Origin: Nicotiana tabacum
Lineage: Eukaryota > Streptophyta > Magnoliopsida > Solanales > Solanaceae
DNA length: 64,000 nucleotides
Assembly: GCF_000715075.1 (NCBI RefSeq)
Contig: NC_134082.1
Span: forward strand, 214,632,948-214,696,947
Direction: 5' to 3'
The translations under genes were made by a program, and so were the position numbers. Below, in pieces: positions 22,199 to 33,999 of this stretch. The notes under the pieces were generated by a model. It ran no database searches. It was not told the origin of the DNA and worked only from the letters and a program-made list of their open reading frames with translations. Each line of letters starts with the position of its first letter. The stretch's first letter is position 1.

Positions 22199-22941
22199 TC
22201 GAACCCAGAATCTCTAGTTCAGGGTTTAGAATTCGAGCTTAGAATAATTGTTGTGTATGACTTTATTTATTATCTAATTTTGTTACATGTTTGGGCCTTA
22301 TGTGCTAAATGTTGCTTTTATCGCTTTGATATTATCTGAACTGTATATAAACTGCTACGAAACCCTTCTCTTCTCATCTTCGGGGATGTGCTCGCTGGTC
22401 GAGACTCCCTATTCTGTTAGTGTCATACCTTGAAATAAGAAAGAGGCTTGGACAAGTTACTAAGCCGGATGGCCTTTTTGTTCCCAGTACGTAGCCCCCT
22501 CCTCGGCTCGAGTTGTCCGCTCGTGTACACAGTCTAGAACAAATACCCAGGTTTTGAACCTAGAATAACTCAGCCTCATGTCGGATCCCTAGTAGGAACG
22601 TTTGTTTGCATCATGTGCATTTGACTTTGTAGACTCAACACAAGGGTTGGGTCTGTCTAGGACAGGTGTACCCGAAATGTAAAGACCATTAGGATGCATC
22701 TTACTTGCTACTTGCGCATTCATTTGCTTCGGATTTGCATGTTGACCAGCTTACAAGGAAAACTTAGATGGTTGAGAGAGATAAGTGCCTGTTTTGAAAA
22801 ACCAATGTCCCAAACATACCGAAACTCTGCCGAAATTTGAAAAAAAGAAAGATTTTATAGTTTTCAAAGAAAAGAAAAAAAAGGAAAATCTTTGTGTTTT
22901 AGAAAGGAAAAATAGTAGGTTTTATTTTGACAAATTTGCCC
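22199..22941 (+). mobile_element. Element 3 5' leader
   Basis: Untranslated sequence between PBS and the first module. It is collinear with the element 1 leader at 9456-10031. No coding frame of note. 22840-22910 is purine-rich. Confidence 0.7.
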
Positions 22942-23002
22942 GAACTACACCAGTTTGATTTTCACAGGGTGTGAGATATGTAAGCAACCCTCATTGGGTC
23001 CA
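22942..23002 (+). repeat. Two-stem module, copy a (element 3, before ORF1)
   Basis: It reads GAACTACACCAGTTTGA, TTTTCAC, AGGGT, GTGAGATATGTAAGCAAC and CCTCATTGGGTCC. The inner stem TTTCAC with GTGAGA keeps pairing through a G-U pair. The outer stem is TACA with TGTA. It lies about 320 bp before ORF1. Confidence 0.85.
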
Positions 23003-23322
23003 ACTTCCTTTTTGCATAAATAGCCCAAAAAACAAAGATTTTATTTTTATGGTTAAGGTGATGCCATTCTTGTCAAAAATAGCCGATTGTCCCCAAAAGG
23101 ACGCCGGAAGGTTATTTTTGCAAGAACAGCCGCCTTTGGCCTCTTTTTCAAATTTTTAGCCAATTAGCGAGCACAACCTTAAAATCTTTCCCCGGAAGTG
23201 CTGAAAGGCCATATTCGCAAAGCTGGGTTTTTACTTTTGAAATAAAAAAAATCTGAAAAATGTGAGCTTTGTTTTTTTGGGTCAATTGAATCATGATTTT
23301 TTTTGCTTAACCACCCTAATAA

Positions 23323-25374
23323 ATGTGCAGAATGAGCATGAATCAGATTTTGCCAATAACAGTCTTGAACAAGATTCCTATGGAGTTGCATATGTGGTGG
23401 GATGATCTGGGTAAATCGGGACAAGACACGGTCAATCTATACCTGGGAGGCCTCACTGGGTTGCTGAAGATTAATCCTAGGGGAGACATCATAAAGGCGT
23501 TAGTTACATTCTGGGACCCGGCCCACAACGTATTTCATTTCTCAGATTTTGAACTTACCCCAACATTGGAAGAAATAGCTGGATATATTGGGGGTCCCAA
23601 AGTTTCTCTGAGACACCAGTACCTGATTTCTCCAAGTGCCGTAGTCGTACACAGGTTCTTAGACTCTTTGAAAATAAGCAGGGGGGTCCACGACCCAAAC
23701 TTGGCAGCTGGTTTTTGTACTTTGCAGTTTATATACAATAGATATGGTCATATAGGAGGGTTCAACAAGCCGGAAAACAAAATCTGCAGTAAAGGAAACC
23801 GCCTTAAGTGGGAAGAACACAGATGTTTTGCATTTATGGTAGTCTTTTTGGGACTTATGGTGTTTCCTAGAAAAGATGGGAATATTGACATACGAGTAGC
23901 TGAGGTTGTCAGCACTTTGCTCACTCGGGCTAACAACACCCTCGCACCCATGATAGTAGCTGAAATCTTCCGCGCTCTCATAGCCTGCAAAGCCGGATGA
24001 GACTTTTTCGTGGGGTGCAACGTGTTGTTGCAGATGTGGATGATCAAACACTTATTCCATCGTCCCCAATTTATGAGTTATGGGTCGACAAAGAAAACCT
24101 GCATAGATGAATTTTATACGAAGGTTGATGGGATCAGCCTGCCAGAAAGGGTTACAGAGTGGATAGCACGCCTCCGTTCCATCACTGCAAACCAAATAGA
24201 GTGGATATTTGGATGGCTGCCTGTGGATAAGATCATATACATGCCAGCCACTGGGCCTCATTTCCTCCTGATGGGACTCAAGAGTATCCAACCTTATGCC
24301 CCATATCGGGTTTTGAGGCAGCTGGGAAGATGCCAGATAGTTCCGAGAGATGAAGATCTTAGTACCCAATTAGTCGAGATCGGACTTAACGGTCAGTTTC
24401 ATGAAGCAGCAGTCCGCCAAATTTAGAGCGAATGTCAATACTTAACAGCCAATACCTGTGTGCGTGATCAATCCAAAGGTGAGGTTTCACCAGGGTACCT
24501 TGCTTAGTATAGGAGAGAAATTTAGTTTGGGAGGCCGGCCAAAATACCCCATCTTCAGCAATTCGTCAAGGCGTCACAAGAACAATGGGCTTGGTTGGAT
24601 AAGGAGAATGAGTACAGGGCCACAATAGGAAAGTTGGAAAAATAAGTTAAAGAACTTCAATTCGAGAATAGCTTGCAAACAGCGACAGACGAATGTGAAA
24701 AGAAAAATCTAGCCAAAGAAAATGAGGCCCTTCGAGCCCAAATTCAAAAAATGAAAATAGAGGCAAATAACCCCGCCCGAAGAGCCAAAGATGAAAAACT
24801 CATAAATAACCTGAGGCAGAAAGTGAGTGACTATAGTTTTGACTTGAACAAAACAGAAAGTGAACTAGCCAGAGTTCGAAAGCAATTGGCTAAAAACACA
24901 GATCAACGAGCACGCCTGGTTAAGCAGTTGAAATAGAAGTACGACAATGAGGTCGCGGGATTAAAGAAAAGGTTTATCGCCACGGAAAACAAAATGATCA
25001 AACAAGCCAAAGACTTCAAGTTTGAAAGAGAGCATTGTTATACAACATTAGCACAATTAGAAATAGATTTGCAACAACTTCAGGAGCAGAATCAAGTGGC
25101 CGAGCAAACTTTGGAGGCCAGAGCCCAGCAGATCGGGCGTTTGTTACAAGAAAAATGTGTCATAAGAGAGAGAATTAGAAACATCGCCGATTATGTTGTT
25201 ATGAAGTGCCAAGTCTATAAGGATATGACTTGCGCCACCTTCTTCGCAGCAGTGATGACATTTGTTAAGCAGATAATGAGTAACTTGGACCGACTTCAAA
25301 GGGATCTTGCATATAGGCCCACGACGAGATCGAATGATGTCCCGCGGGCACCAAGAGCATTGATGTATTCATGA
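23323..25374 (+). pseudogene. Element 3 ORF1: plant-mobile-domain-like N-terminus plus coiled coil
   Basis: One frame of 684 codons runs from ATG 23323 (or 23332) to TGA 25372, interrupted by six stops at 23998, 24424, 24505, 24523, 24643 and 24934 but with no frameshift. Most stops are explained by one C-to-T or G-to-A change. Residues 60-95 (FWDPAHNVFHFSDFELTPTL and the following EEIAGYIGGP) resemble the plant mobile domain family, known both in hosts and in retroelements. The last 250 residues are charged and heptad-like (EALRAQIQKMK, ARVRKQLAKN), so probably coiled coil. Ogre elements are known for an ORF of unknown function before gag. The function is not established; RNA binding or nuclear or chromatin targeting are guesses. 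Confidence 0.75.
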
Positions 25375-25650
25375 TTTTTCATTTAGTCTGTATTTCCTTT
25401 TCCGATAGAGTCTGTCAGTTGTTTTGAATCTATATTTTCTTCTGCTGGGGTCTGTCAGCTATTGTTGAGTATATATTTTCTTTTGTTGGAGCATGATAGT
25501 TTTGGAGTCTATATTTCGTCTTTTCATCAACGTCTGTTAGTTTCTCTTGGAGTCTGTTAGTTTTGAGTCTTTGTAATCAAAGCATTTGCCTTTATGAAAA
25601 TTGAAAATCCCAAAAAATGTTTTATTATTTACTTTCACACTTATCTTCCA

Positions 25651-25714
25651 AAACTACGCTCGATCTGATTTATGCGGGGTCATGATACGTAGGCAATCTC
25701 CATAGGATTCGACC
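25651..25714 (+). repeat. Two-stem module, copy b (element 3, between ORF1 and gag)
   Basis: It reads AAACTACGCTCGATCTGA, TTTATGCGGGGTCATGA, TACGTAGGCAATCTCC and GATTCGACC. The outer stem is CTACG with CGTAG; the inner stem TTATG with CATGA uses one G-U pair where b' has C-G. Confidence 0.85.
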
Positions 25715-26134
25715 ATAACCAAAAGAAAAAAAAAGAAGAGAAGAAGAAGAAAAACGAAAAGGGAGAGGAAAAACAAGGGAGAAAAGAAAAAAAAAAGATA
25801 AAAATAAGAAAACTACAAAAAAGAAGCAATGGCAAAACCAGAGGGAAATGGGAGGATGAAAACAAAGAAAAGCAAAGGCCAGAATGAAAAAGAGAAAAAA
25901 AGGGAGGAAGTGGAAATAAGGAAAAGCTGGGATGACGCAAGCATCCTATCAAATGCATAATAGAAACGGTTAACTGCTTAGGTGCATTCATTCCCCAAAT
26001 GTGCGGTTACCAATTTTTTAAAGCCCTAATCACTAACAAGGTTGTTGTTGATATATTGAGTCCAGGCAGGTGGTTAGTTGATTGGCATTCTGGCAACTCA
26101 CTCCTACAACATCCGATCAAAATACAAGCTGAAC
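25715..26134 (+). mobile_element. Purine-rich spacer before gag
   Basis: 25719-25930 is nearly all A and G (GAAGAAGAAG-type runs) and corresponds to the T-rich plus-strand tract at 7262-7362 in element 1. 25930-26134 is the gag leader; no gene is seen in it. Confidence 0.7.
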
Positions 26135-28413
26135 ATGGCCAACCAAGAACCGGAAACAAGTATTGTTGATCCGTCAAAAGAGGTGGAAGAATTGGATGTT
26201 AATGCGATGAAGGAAGAGATGTATAAGTTAAAGCAGCAAATGGCTAAAATGTACCGGGCCTGGGTAAAGGGTCATCCACCACCGGTTTATCCCGCCAACC
26301 CAGCTTATATCCCACCATCGGCCCAACCTCAGGAGCCTCCCACTGCGAACTCATCTCCAACCTTTCCCCTCTACCAACAATGCAATGGCACCACTTCCCA
26401 TACTTCCCAAGCTCCACCACCCAAACAAGTCCCATATCCTCCTCCACCAGTCACTCCCGTTTTTGTGGCACCTCCACCTGCTGCATTACACCGATCTTCC
26501 AGTGAACCTCTGTTCCAAACTCACGACAACCAGTATTATCCCCCTGAACCCACCTTCAAAGTCCCGGAACCATGTTCTTACACCCCTCATCTTGATCTCA
26601 CGGCAGAGACCAAGAAGCCACCCCAAAATCCCGAACATGAGGAGATGATCAGAAAGGTCAAAGGCTTAGAACAATCATTCAGAGATATGAGGGGGTTGAG
26701 GGTCAAGTAAGTGTGGCCTATAAAGATTTATGTCTGTTCACAGAGGTTCAATTACCAACAGAGTTCAAAATGCCCAAGTTTGATCTATACGACGGGCATG
26801 GTGACCCAGTAGCACACTTAAGAGGATTTTGTAGCAAGATGAGGGGGCAGGAGGAAGAGATGAATTATTGATGGCATATTTCAGCCAAAGTCTGAGCAGA
26901 TCGGCGTTAGAATGGTATACCAGACAAGATCACAACAGGTGGTACACATGGGACGATTTGGCCCAAGCCTTTGCCTGTCATTTTCAGTACAATCTTGAAA
27001 TTATCCCAGACCGTCTGTCATTGATGAAGATTGAGAAAAAACCTGGTGAGAGTTTCAAGGAATATGGATTCCGTTGGAGGTAGCAAGCAGCGAGGGTTGA
27101 CACTCCGATGAAAGAAAGTGAGATGGTTGATTATTTCTTACAGGCTTTGGAGCCCACTTATTTTGGTCACTTGGTGTCAGCAATGGGCAAGTCCTTTAAT
27201 GAGGTTGTAAAAATGGGAGGAATGGTTGAGGAGGGACTCAATTCCAACAAGATCATGGGTTATTCAGCAATCAAAGCGATCACCCAGGCCATTCAAAATG
27301 GTACCGGAGGTGTACTTGGGAAAAAGAAGAAAGAGGACGTTGCGACAGTTGAGTCAGGAGCTTGGGTCGGATCTAGGGGCCCTTCACGTTACTATAACCA
27401 ACCTCGACCCTATCATCAAACATACCCCCACACTCCATATAGCCCACCACAACACTACTACCCGCCGCCAGATCCCTATTTTTCCGTCCATCATGCACAA
27501 AACTATACCCAACCTCCCGCTCATGCACAATAGCGTGCGCCAACTCCATAAAGTCCATACCCATCTCCACAAAATACCTATCCACCCCCAAGAGCCTATA
27601 GAAATCCCCTTGGAACAGGTTTTCGGCCAAATCAAGCCTTTAAGAATGAGAGGTTGCAGAAGTAGAAGACTTTCACTCCATTGGGAGAGTCATATACTAG
27701 TCTATTCCATATATTGAGACAATTGGGTATGTTGAATCCGATCGAGACTAAACTGCCAAATTCCTCTTCCAGAAATCTTGACCGCTCGGTGAGTTGTGAG
27801 TATTGTTCAGGGGTCCCGGGTCATGACACAAAGAAATGCTAGAAATTGAAAACAGCTATTCAAGAGCTCATTGATACTAATCATATTAAGGTCCAAACCT
27901 CGGAGGCACCCAATATCAACCAGCACCCGTTGCCGGCCCATCATGAGACAAATATGATTGAGATAGTGCATAAGGGAGGGGAGCTTAAGAATCCTTCGCA
28001 AACCGTCATGATGATTCGGGCTAGTAAAGCCAAGCCGTTTGAAAAGTCAACAAGTGAGAAGTCTGTGATCAAGTTGAACGGGGCAAATAATGAACCATCT
28101 GTGGAGGTCAATAAGGGGTCCTCAAGTGACGTTGCAGGAAAACATGAAAGAGCGAAAGTGGTTGTGCCAGGAGTGACAAACAAGCCTGTGGTAATTGTGA
28201 GGGGTGCCCACATAGATCCTGTCATTATCAAACGGTAACTCAATTACCGATAGTCATCAGCAAGGCAGTCCCATGGAATTATGAACGAGTGACAGTGACT
28301 TACAAGGGAAAGAGGTTAAAGAAGAAGTGTGTGAGACCCATGGTTTGACTCAATCGGGGAGATGATTTGCCCCCGAAGAGTTAAGAAAAGCTAAGACCTC
28401 TAGAGATAACCCA
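26135..28413 (+). pseudogene. Element 3 gag
   Basis: Start ATG at 26135 (MANQEPETSIVDPSKEVEEL). An N-terminal coiled-coil stretch is followed by a Pro-rich linker (26270-26600), then the gag core (FDLYDGHGDPVAHLRGF, ALEWYTRQD, FKEYGFRW). A second Pro/Tyr-rich region follows, then a CCHC zinc knuckle C-x2-C-x5-H-x4-C at 27795-27839. One-base changes shift the frame near 26690, 26855 and 28235. Stops include TAG at 27081 and 27531. The product would be the capsid and nucleocapsid of the particle. Confidence 0.85.
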
Positions 28414-29675
28414 GTGTTGGTGAAGAAAGCTGTGACCGAGGAAGAAGCAGAGGAATTTCTGAGAAAGATGAAAGTGCAGGACTATTCCATTGTAGAGCAG
28501 TTAAGGAAGACACTGGCTCAGATCTCGCTATTGTCATTATTGATCCATTCAGACGAGCACTGTCTGGCTTTGATGAAGATCTTGAACGATGCCCACGTTC
28601 CTGACAAAATCTCAGTAAACCACTTGGAAAAGATAGCTAACAAGATATTTGAGGTAAACAGAGTCACTTTTTCTGATGATGAGTTGCCCATAGAGGGTAC
28701 TGAGCATAATAAAGCCCTCTATTTAACGGTGAAATGTGAAGATTCCGTGGTTACTCGGGTACTGGTTGACAATGGTTCCAGTGCAAATATTTGCCCTCTT
28801 TCCACTCTGAACAAGTTGAAGGTAGATGATGAAAGAATTCACAAGAACAGTATCTGCGTTCGGGGATTCAACGGTGGAGGGAAAGATTCAGCCGTGGACA
28901 TAATGCTCGAGCTTACAATAGTGCCGGTTGAATTTACTATGGAATTCCAGGTGCTCGATGTGGCTGTTTCTTACAATCTGTTGTTAGGTCGACCCTGGAT
29001 TCATGCTGCCAAAGCGGTCCCGTCCACTCTGCATCAAATGGTTAAGTTTGAATGGGATAGATAGGAAATTGTTATGCATGGCGAAGATAATTTGTGTGTT
29101 CCTAGTGATGCCATTGTTCCGTTCATAGAGTTTGAAGATGACAAGGGGCCATGTGTTTATCAGGTTTTTGACACGGTATCGGTAGAGAAAATTCCAGAAG
29201 GAAAGTGCGTGCTAACTCCAAGGGTAGCTGTTGCATCAGTCATGGTAGCCGTTGAAATGTTGAAAAATGGTTTTGTACCGGGCAAGGGTTTGGGTGTATC
29301 TCTGCAAGGTATCGTACAACCGGTTTCTCTTCCTAAAAACTTGGATACATTTGGTCTGGGGTTCAAGACCACAGTTGCAGACGTGAGAAGATCCAGAAAA
29401 ATGAAACAGAGAGCATGGGCCCTTCCAAAGCCAGTCCTGCATCTTTCCAGATTATTTGTCAGGCTTGGTACCATAAAGCGCCCAGTGACGACGGTTCCCA
29501 GTTCGGTAGTTGATATGGATGGAGATTTGATGGAAACGTTCGAGAGGATATTGGACGAAGTGAACACGGTGGAAGCTGGAGAGGGTTCTAGCAAGGCGGA
29601 TGTGCAATTTGTTGGGCCTAGTGCAAAGATTAACAATTGGGAAGCTACTCCTCTCCCCACCAGGAAGGAGTTTTG
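28414..29675 (+). pseudogene. Element 3 aspartic protease with C-terminal G-patch-like segment
   Basis: The active site is VLVDNGSSANICP (D-N-G-S in place of D-S/T-G) near 28760. The later LLGRPWIHAAKAV signature is near 28980. A TAG at 29062 splits the frame; reading resumes in the same frame at 29065. The segment MLKNGFVPGKGLGVSLQGI (near 29260) resembles the start of a G-patch, a Gly-rich RNA-binding motif also seen next to protease in some retroviruses. The frame runs into the candidate intron at 29676. Confidence 0.82.
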
Positions 29676-29855
29676 GTAGTTTGCTTTGATTTTCTTTCAG
29701 TTTATCTGTATTATTCTAGGGTTGTAATTCAGATTCTATGTTCCGTCCGTTTGGATGTATAAATCTTGTTGTCTTTAATTTCAATGAAATGCAATTTCTC
29801 TTTTTTCTCCATTTCTAATAGTTTTATTTTTGTTCTTCTTTTCTTCCTTGTACAG
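29676..29855 (+). other. Candidate intron between protease/G-patch and RT
   Basis: Donor GTAGTTTGC at 29676 and acceptor TTCTTCCTTGTACAG ending at 29855 enclose 180 bp. The interior is T-rich and has stops, starting with TAG at 29677. Removing it joins the upstream frame (phase 2) to the downstream RT frame without a shift. An intron at this position is a documented feature of Ogre elements. Splicing here is inferred, not shown. Confidence 0.72.
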
Positions 29856-32800
29856 TTCTTTTTATGCTGGTTTCAATTATATGATATGCATGATGAATCT
29901 CCGGCCCAGTCTCAAAAGCCAATCTAATTCTGAAATAGTAATTCAAGAAATAGAGTGTGAGAATGAATCAAAATATGATGAGGATGAGGCTTTTGAAGAG
30001 ATTAGTAAAGAATTAAGCCATTTTGAAGAAAAATCCAACCCTAACCTGAGTGATACAGAAGCAATCAATTTAGGGGACCAAGATAATGTCCGGAAAACTA
30101 AAATAAGTGTCCATCTTGAACCACAACTCATAGGGGAGATAATTAAAGCACTGTTCAAGTATAAAGATATTTTTGCATGGTCCTATGACGATATGACAGG
30201 TCTAAGAACTGACTTGGTGGTTCACAAATTTCCCACTGACCCGGCATTTCCCCCTGTCAAGCAGAAGCTGAGGAAGTTTAAAACTAATATGAGTGTGAAG
30301 ATTAAGGAAGAGGTCACCAAATAGTTTGAGGCCAAGGTCATTTGGGTCACCCGGCATCCCACCTGGTTAGCCAATGTTGTGCATGTGCCGAAGAAGGATG
30401 GCAATACCAGGGTGTGTGTTGATTATCGAGATCTCAACAAGGCAAGTCCCAAGGATAACTTCCCACTATCGAACATCCATATATTGATCGATAATTGTGC
30501 CAAACATGAGATTGGTTCTTTTGTGGATTGTTATGCAGGTTACTACCAGATCTTAATGGATGAGGAAGACGTAGAAAAGACAACATTCATCACGCCATGG
30601 GGAACGTACTGCTATCGGGTCATGCCATTTGGTTTGAAAAATGCTGGGGCAACTTACATGAGGCCAATAATGACCATATTCCATGACATGATACACAAGG
30701 AGATCGAGGTTTATGTGGATGATGTAATTGTCAAGTCTAGAAAGCAGTCTGACCATGTCAGAGATCTGAGAAAGTTCTTCCAAAGGCTTCGCAGGTACAA
30801 TCTCAAGCTCAATCCTGCAAAATGTGCGTTCGGTGTTCCTTATGGAAAATTGTTGGCATTCATAGTCAGCCGCCGAGGTATTGAATTAGACCCGTCAAAA
30901 ATCAAAGCTATCTAGGAGTTTCCACCCCCAAAGAACAAGACTGAGGTGATGAGTCTGTTGGGGAGATTGAATTACATCAGCCGATTTATCGCTCAGCTCA
31001 CGACAACTTGTGAGCCTATTTTCAAACTGTTAAAGAAAGATGTTGCAGGCAAGTGGACAGACGAATGTCAGGAGGCATTTGATAAGATAAAGGGGTACTT
31101 GTCAAACCCACCTGTGTTGGTCCCGCCGGAACCAGGGAGACCTTTGATTCTGTATTTGACAATCTTGGACAATTCATTTGGATGCGTGCTGGGACAGCAT
31201 GACATCACTGGCAGGAAGGAGCAGGCCATATATTATCTCAGTAAGAAGTTCACATCTTACGAGGTTAAGTACACTCATCTTGAGAGGACATGTTGCGCCC
31301 TAACTTGGGTAGCCCAGAAGCTGAAACATTATTTGTCATCTTATACTACTTACCTCATCTCTCGCTTGGATCCGTTGAAGTATATCTTCCAGAATCCTAT
31401 GCCCATGGGAAGGCTCGCAAAGTGGCAGATCTTGCTCACAAAATTTAACATTGTCTACGTGACCCGGACTGCGATGAAAGCACAAGTGTTGGATGACCAT
31501 TTGGCTGAGAATCCTGTGGATGAAGAATACGAACCTTTGAAGACGTATTTCCCTGATGAAGAGGTAATGCGCATTGAAGAGTTGGAACAGAGTGAAAGGA
31601 CATGATGGAAACTTTACTTTGATGGGGTCGCTAATATGAAAAGTGTTGGGATAGGAGCGGTACTTGTTTCTGAAACAAGGCATCATTACCCTGTTACGGC
31701 TCAGCTTCGGTTCTACTGTACTAACAACATGGATGAGTATGAGGCATGCATTTTGGGTTTGAGGATAGCTGTGGATATGGGTGTCCAGGAAGTCTTGGTC
31801 TTGGGTGACTCGGACCTTCTGGTGCACCAGATTCAAGGAGAGTGGGAAACACGGGATTTAAAACTCATACCGTATCGACAATGTTTACATGATCTCTGTC
31901 AGCGATTCCAATCAATAGAGTTCAGGCATATTCCGAGGATTCATAATAAGGTCGCTGATACTTTGGCTACTCTAGCGTCAATGTTACATCACCCAGATAA
32001 GGCTTATGTGGACCCTTTGCATATTGAAGTCCACGATCAACATGCTTATTGTAATGTGGTGGAAGAAGAGCTCGATGGGGAGCCTTGGTTTCACGACATC
32101 AAGGAGTACATCAGGATGGGAGTGTATCCCGTACAAGCCACAGGTGATCAAAAGAGAACAATTCGACAGTTGGCAAGTGGATTTTTCTTCAGTGGAGGAG
32201 TGTTGTACAAAAGAACTCCAGATCTTGGATTGTTGAGATGCATAGATGCTAGGCAGGCCACAACTATTATGACTGAAGCACATTCTGGAGTTTGTGGACC
32301 GCACATGAGTGGGTATGTGCTGGCAAAGAAGATCCTCCGGGCAGGTTATTATTGGCTCACTATGGAGCAAGATTGTATCAGTTTCGTGCGTAAATGTCAT
32401 CAGTGCCAAGTGCATAGAGATTTGATTCATTCTCCACCATCTGAATTACACACGATGTCTGCACCATGGCCTTTTGTTGCATGGGGCATGGATGTCATTG
32501 GGCCAATTGAGCCATCATTATCGAATGGGCACAGGTTCATTCTGGTGGCCATAGATTATTTCACCAAGTGGGTTAAGGCTAAAACATTCAAGTTTGCAAC
32601 CAAGAAGGCAGTGATCGATTTTGTGCACTCAAATATCATTTACCAGTTCGGGATACCGAAGGTAATCATCATAGATAATGGTGCTAATCTCAATAGTCAT
32701 CTGATGAAAGAGGTGTGTCAATAGTTTAAGATTACACATCACAATTCCACCCCATACCACCCCAAGGAGAATGGAGCAGTCGAGGCAGGCAACAAGAACA

Positions 32801-33332
32801 TAAAGAAGATACTTCGAAAAATGGCGGAGGGTTCTAGGAAGTGGCATGAAAAGTTGCCATTTGTATTGCTGGGTTATCGCACTACTATTTGTACTTCAGT
32901 AGGGGCGACTCTTTATTTGTTGGTATATGGCACCGAAGTAGTGATACCCGCAGAAGTGGAAATTCCGTCCCTTTGAATTGTCGCGGAGGTTGAGATCGAT
33001 GATGATGAGTAGGTCAAAACCCGCTTGGAACAATTGAGTTTGATCGACGAGAAAAGATTGGCAGCAGTGTGTCATGGCCAGTTGTATCAACAGAGAATGA
33101 AAAGAGCATACAATAAGAAGGTGCGTTCACGGAAGTTTGAAGTGGGTCAGTTAGTATTGAAACACGTTCTTCCACATCAGGTTGAAGCAAAAGGAAAGTT
33201 CGCCCCAAATTGGCAAGGGCCGTTGTTGTAACTAGAGTGTTGTCCAATGGTGCATTGTATTTGACAGATGTAGAAGGCAAATGTGTAGAAATGACCATCA
33301 ATTCTGATGCAGTCAAGAGATACTATGTATGA
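29856..33332 (+). pseudogene. Element 3 pol: RT, RNase H, second RNase H, integrase
   Basis: Domains in order: conserved entry (YKDIFAWSYDDMTGLRTDLV, near 30170); RT palm with FITPWGTYCYRVMPFGLKNA and YVDD at 30712-30723; tethering RNase H (YYLSKKFTSYEVKYTHLER); second RNase H (31610-31990, with YFDGVANMKSVGIGAVL, NNMDEYEACILGL, LGDSDLLVHQI and HNKVADTLATLAS, so acidic residues are kept); integrase zinc finger H-x-H-C-x2-C at about 32280-32410; core from WGMDVIGP, with IIDNGANLN and the Glu in HPKENGAVEAGN. Stops: 30322, 30913, 31603, 32722, 32974 and 33010. A one-base deletion near 33225 precedes the last residues. No chromodomain is seen. Confidence 0.93.
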
Positions 33333-33680
33333 CTTTTTTGTTTGATTGTACTTGTTTGTATTTGGCATGTTTTGAATGTTGAAATGACGAAGGCATTTTG
33401 TTCTGCTATCTAAACACTTTATCCCTTGTCACCCCTTTTGAGCCTTATTTATTTTCTTTCATACCTCTCTTTCGGAATCAGTAGCGAATATCAGAAACAC
33501 AAGCGTGAAAGATAAGAAAAGAAAGAAAAGGAAAGAGAAGGAAAAGAATGAAAAAAAAAGAAGAAAAAAAGAAGAAAAAAAAAAGAAGAAGAAAAACAAC
33601 AAAAGAGGAAAAGAAAGCAAAAGAGAAAGAAAACAAAGAGAAAAGAGAAAATCGCAACAACGAAGTAATTTCTATGGCAT
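33333..33680 (+). mobile_element. Spacer after integrase, with purine-rich tract
   Basis: 33380-33480 is shared with element 1 (6244-6400 reversed). 33505-33660 is nearly all A and G. Long open frames over it are low-complexity Lys/Arg/Glu strings. Confidence 0.7.
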
Positions 33681-33738
33681 GAACTACGTTCGACCTGATT
33701 CCTTTTAAGGATACGTAGGCAGCCTCACGGTTAGGTCC
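33681..33738 (+). repeat. Two-stem module, copy c (element 3, after integrase)
   Basis: It reads GAACTACGTTCGACCTGA, TTCCTTTTAAGGATA, CGTAGGCAGCCTCACGG and TTAGGTCC. Outer stem CTACGT (33684-33689) with ACGTAG (33713-33718); inner stem TCCT with AGGA. GACCT (33692) could also pair with AGGTC (33733). Confidence 0.87.
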
Positions 33739-33999
33739 CATTAAAGTAAAAATCCAAAAGTCCCCAAACAAGAAATGGGGTAGAATTTGTGGTTGTTATC
33801 AGAAATCTGATTTTGAAAGTTGTAATTTTGAACCCATTCGAATTGTTTTGAGCTTTTTATACCTTTTCTTTCTAAACTCATCCAAAAGCCACATTACGGT
33901 CCAAAGAAAGACCTTCCAATCAGTCTTCGAGAAATGCCAAGTCAAGCAAGTAGAGGTGATTCATATCAGAGACAACACTCTGGTCCAAATAGGAAAAAA

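Noticed and set aside
22181..22212. tRNA gene suggested by the T-arm-like sequence
   Set aside because: Only the T-arm and acceptor complement are present, on the antisense strand next to an LTR; this is a primer binding site.
23659..24369. Long minus-strand frames opposite ORF1
   Set aside because: Antisense shadows of ORF1; the plus strand carries the conserved domain and the longer continuous frame.
33505..33708. Lys/Glu-rich 67-residue frame
   Set aside because: Purine-tract artefact in the 3' spacer of element 3.
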